Assembly: GCF_000265405.1 (NCBI RefSeq)
Contig: NC_018010.1
Coordinates: 1,612,001 to 1,676,000, forward strand
Direction of reading: 5' to 3'
Length of the DNA stretch: 64,000 nt
Source of the DNA: Belliella baltica DSM 15883
GTDB lineage: Bacteria > Bacteroidota > Bacteroidia > Cytophagales > Cyclobacteriaceae
The translations under genes were made by a program, and so were the position numbers. Shown here in pieces: positions 36,746-45,182 of the stretch (position 1 is its first letter; the number at the start of each line of letters is the position of its first letter). The notes beneath the pieces are model-generated. The model saw nothing but the letters and a program-made list of their open reading frames with translations, was not told the DNA's origin and did no database searches.

Positions 36746-38086
36746 ATGAAAAGTATCTTGATCACCGGTGCAAATATAGTAAATGAAGGCAAGATTACCC
36801 CTCTAGATATTCTTATCCAAGATGGCTTATTTTATAATGTTGGAAATGATCTGTCAGAATTTGATGCGGATATCAAAATTGATGCAAAGGGAAAATACAT
36901 TTTTCCTGGCCTTATTGATGATCAAGTTCATTTTAGAGAGCCAGGATTGACGCATAAGGCTGACATTTATACAGAAAGTAAATCTGCCGTAGCAGGCGGG
37001 ATCACCACTTATATGGAAATGCCCAATACTGTTCCTCAAGCTACTACGATAGAATTGCTTGAAGACAAATACAAAATCGCATCCGAAAAATCTTTGGCGA
37101 ATTATTCTTTTTATTTAGGGGCAACCAATGATAATATTGATGAAATTTTAAAAGTAGATCCAGAAAATGTTTGTGGGATTAAGGTTTTTCAAGGTTCATC
37201 CACCGGGAATATGCTGGTCGATAATCAAGAAAGTCTCAAAAGAATTTTTTCTGAATGTAAACTCTTGATCGCTACACACAGTGAAAATGACAATATCATC
37301 AAAGAAAATCTAGAAAAGTACAAAGCAGAGTTTGGTGAAGATATCCCGACTGAATATCATCCTAAAATTCGAACAGAGGAGGCCTGTTACGATGCATCAA
37401 AAAGAGTAGTAGATTTAGCGAGACAGTATGGATCCAAATTGCATGTTTTACATATAAGTACAGCCCGGGAAGTCGAGCTGTTTGATAATCGATTACCTCT
37501 AGAGGAAAAAAGGATCACAGCAGAAGCTTGTGTTCACCACCTTTGGTTTTCGGAGGAAGATTATCAAGAGAAGGGAAATTTTATCAAATGGAATCCAGCG
37601 ATCAAAACTGCTGAAGATAGAGCAGGGATATTAAAGGGTGTTCTGGAAGGTAATATAGATGTGATTGCGACAGATCATGCGCCGCATACATTGGAAGAGA
37701 AAAGCGAAAAGTATCTCAAAGCTCCATCTGGAGGCCCTTTGGCACAGCACAGCTTAGTCGCTTTATTGGATCTATACCATGACCGCAAGATTAGACTTGA
37801 GGAGATAGCTCAAAAGACGAGTCATAATGTTGCGATTTTATTTGAAATCGAAAAAAGGGGATATATCAGACCAGGATACCATGCGGATTTGGTCATTGTA
37901 GATTTAGATAGTCCATGGGAAGTAAATAGAGAAAATGTACTATCTAAATGTGGTTGGTCACCTTTTGAAGGCCATACATTCAAGTCAAAAATCACGCATA
38001 CGATCGTTTCGGGTCACTTGGCGTACGATAATGGTACATTCAATGAAGAAAAGAAAGGAGAGCGAATAAAATTTTCAAGAAAATAA
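36746..38086 (+). CDS. pyrC: Dihydroorotase
   Basis: A 446-residue amidohydrolase of the type I dihydroorotase group, closing carbamoyl-aspartate to dihydroorotate. Visible motifs are FPGLIDDQVHFREPGLTHKA, MEMPNTVPQ, a metal-binding histidine in LHISTAREVELF, EACVHHLWFSEEDY, and the catalytic aspartate in IATDHAPHT. In the first metal motif the usual HxH reads QVH; I believe this Gln form is common in Bacteroidota, so it need not mean loss of function. Type I enzymes can also resemble allantoinases, but motif choice and length favour PyrC. Confidence 0.92.
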   Translation: MKSILITGANIVNEGKITPLDILIQDGLFYNVGNDLSEFDADIKIDAKGKYIFPGLIDDQVHFREPGLTHKADIYTESKSAVAGGITTYMEMPNTVPQATTIELLEDKYKIASEKSLANYSFYLGATNDNIDEILKVDPENVCGIKVFQGSSTGNMLVDNQESLKRIFSECKLLIATHSENDNIIKENLEKYKAEFGEDIPTEYHPKIRTEEACYDASKRVVDLARQYGSKLHVLHISTAREVELFDNRLPLEEKRITAEACVHHLWFSEEDYQEKGNFIKWNPAIKTAEDRAGILKGVLEGNIDVIATDHAPHTLEEKSEKYLKAPSGGPLAQHSLVALLDLYHDRKIRLEEIAQKTSHNVAILFEIEKRGYIRPGYHADLVIVDLDSPWEVNRENVLSKCGWSPFEGHTFKSKITHTIVSGHLAYDNGTFNEEKKGERIKFSRK

Positions 38087-38097
38087 ATTGATTTTGT

Positions 38098-38128
38098 TTG
38101 CTTACAAAAATCCGAAATACTACTTTTG
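38098..38128 (+). promoter_or_regulatory. tRNA-His promoter
   Basis: TTG at 38098-38100 and TACTTTTG at 38121-38128 are 20 bases apart, 39 bases before the mature tRNA. Confidence 0.7.
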
Positions 38129-38167
38129 CAGTCCGTTCAGATAGATGATCTGAAAAGTAATTTATAT

Positions 38168-38242
38168 GGTGGTTGTAGCTCAGCTGGTTAGAGCACTGGT
38201 TTGTGGATCCAGGGGTCGCCGGTTCGAACCCGGTCTTCCACC
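38168..38242 (+). tRNA. tRNA-His (anticodon GTG)
   Basis: The D arm GCTC/GAGC, anticodon loop TTGTGGA with GTG at 38203-38205, and T arm GCCGG-TTCGAAC-CCGGT are clear. G38168 pairs with C38242 as the extra G-1:C73 pair that marks tRNA-His. CCA is not encoded. Two T·T mismatches occur in the acceptor stem (38173/38237, 38174/38236) and one at the anticodon stem end (38200/38208). It has its own promoter and a terminator five bases downstream. Confidence 0.9.
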
Positions 38243-38246
38243 CTTT

Positions 38247-38271
38247 GACCCCTCCTATGGAGGGGTTTTTT
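38247..38271 (+). terminator. Terminator of tRNA-His
   Basis: The stem CCCCTCC / GGAGGGG with loop TAT is followed by TTTTTT. Confidence 0.9.
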
Positions 38272-38351
38272 CATTTTTCAGGAATAAAAATGAACTCAAA
38301 TGGCATATATTTTGTCTAAAAAAAGTAAAAAAACAAATCAACTATACTGTA

Positions 38352-38492
38352 ATGTTTACATTATTTAAAGCTTCACCAAAATTCCCAAAGGTGCAACCGC
38401 TAAATGTTAAATTCATTCAGCGATATTTTGAGAAGTTTGAAGAGTCAATTAAGACTTTTGAAGAACTCCAAAAAGAAAGTGTTAGCTCTTAA
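38352..38492 (+). CDS. Small protein of 46 residues, unknown function
   Basis: A 46-codon frame, MFTLFKASPKFPKVQPLNVK to the end EELQKESVSS. It is amphipathic and charged, with no signal or membrane segment. It lies in the 360-base gap between the tRNA terminator and the debranching enzyme gene and is followed 17 bases later by its own perfect terminator hairpin, which argues for a transcribed unit. No family is recognised. Confidence 0.5.
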   Translation: MFTLFKASPKFPKVQPLNVKFIQRYFEKFEESIKTFEELQKESVSS

Positions 38493-38508
38493 TTTGAGCA
38501 TAGATTTA

Positions 38509-38539
38509 AAGGTTATGGAAACATAACCTTTATTTTTTG
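38509..38539 (+). terminator. Terminator after the 46-residue gene
   Basis: The perfect 10-bp stem AAAGGTTATG / CATAACCTTT with loop GAAA is followed by ATTTTTT. Confidence 0.88.
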
Positions 38540-38604
38540 TCTAATTAGTTTTTCTTTCAATTAGTATAAACTATTTTTATGGAAATCTCCAAACTTTTAA
38601 CCAA

Positions 38605-40521
38605 ATGAGTTATATCCATTTTGACAAAACCCAACTAATAAATCTTAATTATTCTCTCGATCGCGAAATAATCAGAACTAATAGAGGAGGTTCTTACACC
38701 AGCACAACAATCATTGGATGTAATACAAGAAAATATCACGGGCTTTTGGTGTCTCCTCAACCACAAATAGACTCACAGCTCCATGTTTTGCTTTCTACAG
38801 TTCATGAAACAGTTATACAAAGAGGAGCTAGTTTTAACTTAGGTATCAATAAGTATCCGGGAAATTATTCCCCTCGTGGGCATAAATATTTGGAGGATTT
38901 TGATTCGGAGCCTATTCCAAAATTGACCTATCGTGTGGGAGGTGTTGTCTTGCAAAAAGAACTGATTCTTGACACCAATCGAGATAGAGTGATGATTAGA
39001 TATACTCTTTTGGATGCCCATTCACCAACCAAAATCAGAATCAGCCCTTTCTTAGCATTCCGAGGTTATCACAGTCTTTCAAAAGAAAATGGTGATATCA
39101 ACAAAGATTTTCAAAAGGCCCCAAATGGTGCGATTTTCCAGTTGTATCCAAATTATTCACCATTATTTTTACAATTGTCAAAGAAAAACCACTTTGAATC
39201 TAACCCTAATTGGTACAACAATATTGAGTATATCCTAGAAAGAGAACGTGGTTATGATTACCAGGAAGATTTGTTTGTACCAGGGTTTTTTGAATTTGAC
39301 ATTGAAAAAGGAGAATCTGTAATATTTTCCGCAGGTTTGACAGAAGCTGATCCAAGTACTAGGCAACGTGCTTTTGAAAAAGAATTAGCAAGAAGAATCC
39401 CAAGAAGTAATTTTGAAAATTGTCTTAAAAACTCTGCTGGTCAGTTTATTCAAAAAAGAGAAGGGAAAACACATGTGATTGCTGGATATCCTTGGTTTGG
39501 TTGGTGGGGAAGAGATACCTTTATCGCCTCACCTGGATTGACCTTGCCAAATGGAGATAAAGATACTTTTTTAGAAATTATGGATACCATGGTCGCTGAT
39601 TTGCATGGACCGCTTTTCCCCAATGTAGGTAGTGGAGTAATGCGAAACATGAACTCTATGGATGCTCCACTTTGGTTTTTTTGGTCACTGCAGCAATATA
39701 TTGCCTTTACTGGAGATTCGAAAACTGTCAAAAAGAAGTATTTGGAAAAAATGAAAGGGATTATTGAAGGCTATAAGGCGGGAACAGACTACAATATCCA
39801 CATGCTTGAAAATGGACTAATGTTCGGTGGTGAAGAAGGTATTGCTCTTACTTGGATGGATGCCGTCAACTCAGATGGACCTGTTACTCCTAGAATCGGC
39901 TGTCCAGTAGAAATAAATGCACTTTGGTACAATGCACTTTCCTTTTATCATGAATTGACTGGGGATAAGGAGATAGAAGATTTGGCATTGAAGGTCAAAA
40001 CAAGTTTTATTGAAGAGTTTTGGGATGAAAAGAAAGGCTATTTGGCAGACTTTTTTAACAATGAGTATAAAGATTGGTCAATTAGACCAAATATGGTTAT
40101 TGCTACTTCATTGCCATATAGTGCTTTAGAAGAAAGTCAGATGGATAGTGTTTTGGAAATTGTAAAATCTAAATTGCTTACACCAAGAGGGTTGAGGTCC
40201 TTATCTCCAGATGACCCCGGGTATAAAGGGTATTACTTTGGCAACCAATATACTCGTGATATTGCTTATCATAATGGAACAGTCTGGGCATGGCTTTTAG
40301 GTCATTTTTCAGAGGCTTACCTGAAGCTTCATGGAAAGTCAGGAAAGAATTTTATTGAAAAAATTATTAAAGGGTTTGATAGTGTGATGACCCAATATGG
40401 AGTTGGTACTGTTGCTGAGATTTTTGATGGGGATCCCCCACATCGTGCTAAAGGGGCTATTTCTCAAGCTTGGAGTATTGGTGAATTATTGAGAATGATG
40501 TATCTAGTGAACAAAGTTTAA
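38605..40521 (+). CDS. Glycogen debranching enzyme (amylo-alpha-1,6-glucosidase)
   Basis: A 638-residue cytoplasmic enzyme. The N-terminal GDE_N beta-sandwich domain occupies about residues 15-230 (REIIRTNRGGSYTSTTIIGC, TRKYHGLLVSPQP). An (alpha/alpha)6 GDE_C catalytic domain follows (about 270-635) with AGYPWFGWWGRDTFIASPGL, GLMFGGEEGIALTWMDA and the conserved WSIGELLRM end. It hydrolyses alpha-1,6 branch points. It is the first gene of a tight operon with a GT4 glycosyltransferase (9-base gap) and a GH57 amylase (2-base gap), pointing to storage-glucan metabolism. Confidence 0.93.
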   Translation: MSYIHFDKTQLINLNYSLDREIIRTNRGGSYTSTTIIGCNTRKYHGLLVSPQPQIDSQLHVLLSTVHETVIQRGASFNLGINKYPGNYSPRGHKYLEDFDSEPIPKLTYRVGGVVLQKELILDTNRDRVMIRYTLLDAHSPTKIRISPFLAFRGYHSLSKENGDINKDFQKAPNGAIFQLYPNYSPLFLQLSKKNHFESNPNWYNNIEYILERERGYDYQEDLFVPGFFEFDIEKGESVIFSAGLTEADPSTRQRAFEKELARRIPRSNFENCLKNSAGQFIQKREGKTHVIAGYPWFGWWGRDTFIASPGLTLPNGDKDTFLEIMDTMVADLHGPLFPNVGSGVMRNMNSMDAPLWFFWSLQQYIAFTGDSKTVKKKYLEKMKGIIEGYKAGTDYNIHMLENGLMFGGEEGIALTWMDAVNSDGPVTPRIGCPVEINALWYNALSFYHELTGDKEIEDLALKVKTSFIEEFWDEKKGYLADFFNNEYKDWSIRPNMVIATSLPYSALEESQMDSVLEIVKSKLLTPRGLRSLSPDDPGYKGYYFGNQYTRDIAYHNGTVWAWLLGHFSEAYLKLHGKSGKNFIEKIIKGFDSVMTQYGVGTVAEIFDGDPPHRAKGAISQAWSIGELLRMMYLVNKV

Positions 40522-40530
40522 CGCTATTTT

Positions 40531-41811
40531 ATGAAGGTTTTAATGTTTGGGTGGGAATTTCCACCACATATATCTGGAGGACTTGGAACTGCCTGTTATG
40601 GCTTGGTTAAGGGACTTGTGCATCATAAGCAAGATATAATTTTTGTTGTGCCAAAATTATGGGGTGATGAAGAACCACTTGCAGATTTTGTTAATGCCAG
40701 TGGGGTTACCATCGATTACAGAGAAAAGAAATTCAAGCAGATTTGGAAAAATCTCACCTATTTAGAAGTAGGTAGTTTCTTGGTTCCTTATTTAAGTCCA
40801 GAAGAATTTAAGAAATACACTGATTATGCTATGCACGATAGAGTTGATGTAGATGAAAGTGTGTTTAGCAACAAGTTTGAGTTTAGTGGTAAATATGGGA
40901 AAGACTTGATGAAGGAAGTTTCTAGATACGCCTTAGTTGCAGCTCAAATAGCAAAATCAAAAGATCATGATGTCATTCATGCCCATGATTGGTTAGCCTA
41001 CCCTGCTGGGATTGCTGCCAAACACATGAGCGGTAAGCCACTTGTAGCACATATTCACGCCACTGAATTTGATCGTTCTGGAGAATCAGTAAACAAGCCT
41101 GTTTTTGATATTGAATATGCCGGGCTTCATGCTGCTGACCATGTAGTAGCAGTAAGTCATTTGACTAGGAATATTGTAATTAACAAATATGGTGTTCATC
41201 CAGATAAAGTCAGTGTACTTCACAATGCCGTTTTGGATGCAAGCATCATTGAGTCTAAAGTAAAGAAGAAGGTTCCTGAAAAAATCGTGACTTTCTTAGG
41301 TAGGATTACTTTCCAAAAAGGACCAGAGTATTTTGTAGAAGCTGCCAAGAAAGTTATCGACAGAGACCCAAATGTACGATTTGTGATGGCAGGTAATGGG
41401 GATTTGCTCAATCGGATGATTGACCGAGTTGCTGAATTGGGAATGGGAACGCGATTTCATTTTACAGGATTCCTCAAAGGTCAAGATGTTGATGACATGT
41501 ATGCCATGTCAGATGTTTATGTGATGCCGTCTGTTTCTGAGCCATTTGGAATTGCACCTCTAGAGGCGGTGAGGCACAATACTCCTGTGATTATTTCAAA
41601 ACAATCAGGGGTAGCAGAAGTGCTTCAAAATGCAGTTAAAATTGATTTTTGGGATGTTGATGCCATGGCAGATGCTGTTTTTGCGCTACTTCATTATCCC
41701 AGCATTTCTAAAATGTTTAAAGAGTTGGGTAGCGAAGAATTGAAAAATTTGAAATGGGAACACGTCGCTGCCAAATTAGTCACTGTTTATGAAAAAATAA
41801 CTAAAGAATAG
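40531..41811 (+). CDS. GT4-family glycosyltransferase, glycogen synthase-like
   Basis: A 426-residue GT-B glycosyltransferase. The N-terminal GT5/GT4-type domain begins MKVLMFGWEFPPHISGGLGT, with the donor-loop motif SGGLGTA, and DVIHAHDWLAYPAG follows. The C-terminal nucleotide-binding domain has VTFLGRITFQKGPEYFVEAA and the EX7E region MPSVSEPFGIAPLEAV. Its placement between a debranching enzyme and a GH57 amylase suggests an alpha-glucan (glycogen) synthase rather than a cell-surface sugar transferase; this role is inferred from context. Confidence 0.88.
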   Translation: MKVLMFGWEFPPHISGGLGTACYGLVKGLVHHKQDIIFVVPKLWGDEEPLADFVNASGVTIDYREKKFKQIWKNLTYLEVGSFLVPYLSPEEFKKYTDYAMHDRVDVDESVFSNKFEFSGKYGKDLMKEVSRYALVAAQIAKSKDHDVIHAHDWLAYPAGIAAKHMSGKPLVAHIHATEFDRSGESVNKPVFDIEYAGLHAADHVVAVSHLTRNIVINKYGVHPDKVSVLHNAVLDASIIESKVKKKVPEKIVTFLGRITFQKGPEYFVEAAKKVIDRDPNVRFVMAGNGDLLNRMIDRVAELGMGTRFHFTGFLKGQDVDDMYAMSDVYVMPSVSEPFGIAPLEAVRHNTPVIISKQSGVAEVLQNAVKIDFWDVDAMADAVFALLHYPSISKMFKELGSEELKNLKWEHVAAKLVTVYEKITKE

Positions 41812-41813
41812 CT

Positions 41814-43022
41814 ATGAGAACGATTTGTTTTTATTTTCAAGTACATCAACCTTTAAGGATTAAGCCTTATCGTTTTTTTGACATAGGGGATGATCATTAT
41901 TATTGGGATGATTATAGCAATAAAAGTATCATGCGTAAAGTAGCTCAAAAATGCTATTTACCTATGAATGCGCTTTTGTTAGATTTGATCAATCAATATA
42001 ATGGTGCATTTAAAGTAAGTTTTTCAATCTCAGGCGTTTGTTTAGATCAATTTGAAGCTTATGCTCCAGATGTGCTTGATAGTTTCAAAAAACTAGTTGC
42101 TACGGGGCATGTAGAGCTTTTGAGTGAAACAGATGGACATGCTCTATGTGCTTTAAAAAGCAAGGATGAATTTACCAGAATGGTCAAAAAGCATAAGGAA
42201 AAAATAAAAAAACATTTTGATGGATATGAGCCAAAGGTATTTAGAAACACCGAGTTGATTTATTCTGATACTATTGGGGCAACGGTGTCAGAAATGGGTT
42301 ACGAGGGAATATTGACTGAAGGAGCAAAGCATATATTAGGTTGGAAAAGTCCAAACTATGTTTATCAAAATTCAATCAAGCCTGAATTAAAAGTTCTCTT
42401 GAAAAACTTCCAACTCAGTGATGATATTGCTTTCAGGTTTTCAAATAAAACTTGGGCTGATTACCCTTTGACCACTGATAAATTTGTAAAGTGGATCAAT
42501 AACATTCCAAAAGAAGAAGAAACTCTCAATCTTTTTATGGATTATGAAACTTTTGGAGAGCATCAGTGGGCAGACTCAGGGATATTTGAATTTATGAAGG
42601 CTTTGCCTAATGCTGTGTTTAATGGAAGTGATTTTGGTTTTTCTACACCTTCAGAAGTTCTTAAGCATGCCAAGATGATTTCGCCAATTCACGTACCAAC
42701 ACCGATTTCTTGGGCCGATGAAGAACGAGATTTGACAGCTTGGTTGGGTAATGATTTGCAAGATGAAGCTTTTGGGAAATTATATGAATTGGAAGATAAG
42801 GTAAAGAAAATCGATGATGCTGAAATTCAGAGGGATTGGGTTTATTTACAAACTTCAGATCACTTCTATTATATGTGCACCAAGTTTTTCTCTGATGGAG
42901 ATATTCACGCTTACTTTAGCCCGTATGATTCTCCTTATGATGCATTTATCAACTATATGAATGTTCTGAGCGATTTTATTCTTAGAGTTGAAAAGAAAAT
43001 CAAGGAAATAAAGACAGTTTGA
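41814..43022 (+). CDS. Glycoside hydrolase family 57 (alpha-amylase/4-alpha-glucanotransferase-like)
   Basis: A 402-residue GH57 enzyme. The N-terminus ICFYFQVHQPLRIKPYRFFD is the GH57 signature with its first conserved histidine. The nucleophile is E147 in FRNTELIYSDTIG and the likely acid is D243 in FMDYETFGEHQWAD. It probably cleaves or remodels alpha-1,4-glucans in the cytoplasm. It starts two bases after the glycosyltransferase stop, so the debranching enzyme, glycosyltransferase and GH57 genes form one operon. Confidence 0.92.
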   Translation: MRTICFYFQVHQPLRIKPYRFFDIGDDHYYWDDYSNKSIMRKVAQKCYLPMNALLLDLINQYNGAFKVSFSISGVCLDQFEAYAPDVLDSFKKLVATGHVELLSETDGHALCALKSKDEFTRMVKKHKEKIKKHFDGYEPKVFRNTELIYSDTIGATVSEMGYEGILTEGAKHILGWKSPNYVYQNSIKPELKVLLKNFQLSDDIAFRFSNKTWADYPLTTDKFVKWINNIPKEEETLNLFMDYETFGEHQWADSGIFEFMKALPNAVFNGSDFGFSTPSEVLKHAKMISPIHVPTPISWADEERDLTAWLGNDLQDEAFGKLYELEDKVKKIDDAEIQRDWVYLQTSDHFYYMCTKFFSDGDIHAYFSPYDSPYDAFINYMNVLSDFILRVEKKIKEIKTV

Positions 43023-43064
43023 TAGAATCAGTTTAAAGGTCTTAGAAAAATAAAAAAACATGAT

Positions 43065-43589
43065 ATGAAAAATAAGGGATTGTTTTCTTTATTCGTCTTA
43101 TTATTGGCTTTAAATTCCTGTGTTTTAAAAACCGAAGATAAAGCAGATGTTACGAGCAGTGAAGAATTAGAAACTACGATCACTAGATTTGATAGACCAG
43201 ATGCTAGTATTTTGAAGGGGGTGCATATTCCTTCTGATAAAGAATATTTTTATACTTCCGGATTAGTTGCTGATGTTATCAACCCCAATGTAGAAGCAGG
43301 TACCTACGAACGCTACGGTAATACTTATCAACAAAGCATAAGCACGTTAGAAAAAATAAAAGCAACCTTGAAAGAAGCTGATTTTGAGATGAAAGATGTG
43401 TTTTTTCTCCGAGTTTACTTAGCTCCAAATCAAGAAGGTGAAGTAGATTGGCAGGCTTGGTTTGATGCGTATGGTGAGTATTTCAACAATGATGAAAATC
43501 CAAATAAAGTGGCTAGAAGCACCATAGCCGTTTATGCTTTGGCTAACCCTGATTTATTGATAGAAATTGAAGCCGTAGCTGCCAAATGA
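43065..43589 (+). CDS. RidA-family protein with lipoprotein signal
   Basis: A 174-residue lipoprotein with signal MKNKGLFSLFVLLLALNSC (cysteine at residue 19) followed by a RidA/YjgF/UK114 domain (about 45-172). Family elements are FYTSGLVADVI, the central helix STLEKIKATLKEADFEMKDV, the conserved arginine in VARSTIAVYAL, and LIEIEAVA at the end. Typical RidA enzymes are cytosolic and hydrolyse reactive enamines/imines; an exported form is unusual. Its TGA overlaps an ATG (43586) that was the original start of the next lipoprotein gene, now displaced by an IS66 element. Confidence 0.87.
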   Translation: MKNKGLFSLFVLLLALNSCVLKTEDKADVTSSEELETTITRFDRPDASILKGVHIPSDKEYFYTSGLVADVINPNVEAGTYERYGNTYQQSISTLEKIKATLKEADFEMKDVFFLRVYLAPNQEGEVDWQAWFDAYGEYFNNDENPNKVARSTIAVYALANPDLLIEIEAVAAK

Positions 43590-43599
43590 AAAAACACTC
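43586..43599 (+). pseudogene. Original 5' end of the downstream lipoprotein gene, split off by IS66
   Basis: ATGAAAAAACACTC is the severed start (M-K-K-H-S) of the lipoprotein gene now beginning at 45165. Rejoining it across the 8-base target duplication gives one continuous frame, M-K-K-H-S-I-L-L-A. The ATG overlaps the RidA stop codon by ATGA, so the two genes were formerly translationally coupled. Confidence 0.8.
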
Positions 43600-45182
43600 G
43601 TAACTACTCAGGTTGTAAATTAGCTATATGATTTAGATTTTCTAAGATATTTCCCGAACGTTTGATCAGGGTATCCACGACGGATCTTATAACACAGAAG
43701 TTTTCAGCTCCATTGTTGGATTTGAACTGTCCTGATATTTTTTGTTTCACCTTGATGTTGCGTATGGCTCTTTCAGAGGCATTGTTATCCGGTGGTACTT
43801 TTTGGTGATAGAGAAAAGTAAAAAGTGACTTTCTGTATTTCAGGAGTCTTTTTTGTAGGGATACTGCTTCTTTATGTTTTGACTCTACAGGTTGGGCGAG
43901 TAGGTTATCCATCTTCTCTTCAATGGAAGCAATACTCCTGCTATTCTCTGGATCTGGTAGTTTTTTGAGTTTTCTCTTCAGTGAGATAGCTTCCCTGAAC
44001 AGGGCCCTAAGGCTGTCAGCCCATTTAGATTTATAGCGTTCAACAATGTAGTTGAGCTCCCTAAGCAGATGTGCACAACAGAGCTGGTGCAGGTTTTCCG
44101 AATAGTTGAAGTATGCCCTCCATGCATCGTGGCACAATACTGCCTTTCCGAACCCATCGGGAAAATGTGTATTCATCGCCTTAAGTCCACGTGATTCAGA
44201 TATAGCTAACAGGGTGAGTTCCTCGGTCTGATAAGTCCAGACCCACTGTTTGTTTCCATCCACTTTAGCCCCAGTCTCGTCAGCTCCTATCACAGGACTT
44301 TTAGAGACTGCCGTCTTTATCTTTGCATATATTGGTGCAGACTTGCGGGCAAACCTACCGATAATGTTATCGATACTCCCCTCGCTGAGATTAATACCGA
44401 AGCAGTCCCTGAGAAGTTCTTTCATCCTTCTATAGGGAACATACTGTCTGGCATGCAGATAACCGACAATGGTTTCAACACCGCTCCCGTACTGTATGGG
44501 GGCATTGATATTGTCAGGGAATGACCCACTGATCTTTTCTCCACAGGAACAGTTTTTGGAAAAGATTCTATGCTCGGTACATACCACTTTAATCACAGGA
44601 AGATCCAGGACCTGTCTTTTGGAGGACAGTTCTGCTGGAACCGCCGACAGATCACCACCACAGCAGGTACAGAATAAAGGGATGTGGTTTTCTATTATGT
44701 CCGGGGAGGATGTCATTTCAAGGGTATGGCCTTTGTGTCCAGGCTGACCGCCGGTTTTGCGCCCTGTATCCTGACGGAGACTCTGATTTTTTTTGGGGCG
44801 GTTCTCGTCTTTTGAAGGGGGAACCGAGCTGTTGCGGCTGTTTTTTGGATTACGGTAACGGGCAAGCTCATTTTCCAAATCGGATACCCTAGATTTTAAA
44901 GACTTGACCTGCTCCATAAGCTGGAGGTTCATCTTGATCAGTTCCTGAATAAGCGTATCCCTGTGGTCCAATATACTATAGAAATGTTTCCTGAATATCA
45001 GCACATAATCCCATGAATACCAATAATCCACGCTGTTTTTCCCCACAAAAAAATGTGGATAAACCAACTTTAAAGCTGATTTTCGTACATTCACATACAA
45101 ATACGCATCAATACACCACAGAGGGCAACAAGACTCCAAATACTTGAATATCGGTCAGTAAATAATGTACCTGAGTAGTTAC
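43600..45182 (-). mobile_element. IS66-family insertion sequence, copy A (1583 bp, intact)
   Basis: The element is bounded by perfect 14-bp inverted repeats GTAACTACTCAGGT / ACCTGAGTAGTTAC. An 8-bp target duplication AAACACTC lies at 43592-43599 and 45183-45190, the IS66 length. It carries one long transposase gene on the minus strand and none of the accessory tnpA/tnpB genes, so it is a single-gene IS66 type. It interrupts a lipoprotein gene at its fourth codon. Confidence 0.95.
43604..44932 (-). CDS. IS66-family transposase (TnpC-like), copy A
   Basis: A DDE transposase of about 442 residues from the ATG at 44932; the frame stays open to 45139, so a longer start cannot be excluded. Parts in order: a leucine-rich coiled coil (MEQVKSLKSRVSDLENELAR), the SRNSSVPPSKDENRPKKN linker, a zinc-finger region (FCTCCGGD ... 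CTEHRIFSKNCSCGEK), and the catalytic core with GADETGAKVDGNKQWVW, CHDAWRAYF and NNASERAIRNIKVKQK. All catalytic acids are present, so it is probably functional. Confidence 0.93.
   Translation of the reverse strand: MNLQLMEQVKSLKSRVSDLENELARYRNPKNSRNSSVPPSKDENRPKKNQSLRQDTGRKTGGQPGHKGHTLEMTSSPDIIENHIPLFCTCCGGDLSAVPAELSSKRQVLDLPVIKVVCTEHRIFSKNCSCGEKISGSFPDNINAPIQYGSGVETIVGYLHARQYVPYRRMKELLRDCFGINLSEGSIDNIIGRFARKSAPIYAKIKTAVSKSPVIGADETGAKVDGNKQWVWTYQTEELTLLAISESRGLKAMNTHFPDGFGKAVLCHDAWRAYFNYSENLHQLCCAHLLRELNYIVERYKSKWADSLRALFREAISLKRKLKKLPDPENSRSIASIEEKMDNLLAQPVESKHKEAVSLQKRLLKYRKSLFTFLYHQKVPPDNNASERAIRNIKVKQKISGQFKSNNGAENFCVIRSVVDTLIKRSGNILENLNHIANLQPE

Noticed and set aside
38166..38351. Longer plus-strand frame running through tRNA-His into the 46-residue gene
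   Set aside because: The first part is tRNA and terminator sequence; only the part from ATG 38352 is plausible.
44469..44892. Plus-strand frames of 60-92 codons inside IS66
   Set aside because: They are opposite-strand shadows of the transposase, repeated in copy B, with no start signals or family resemblance.
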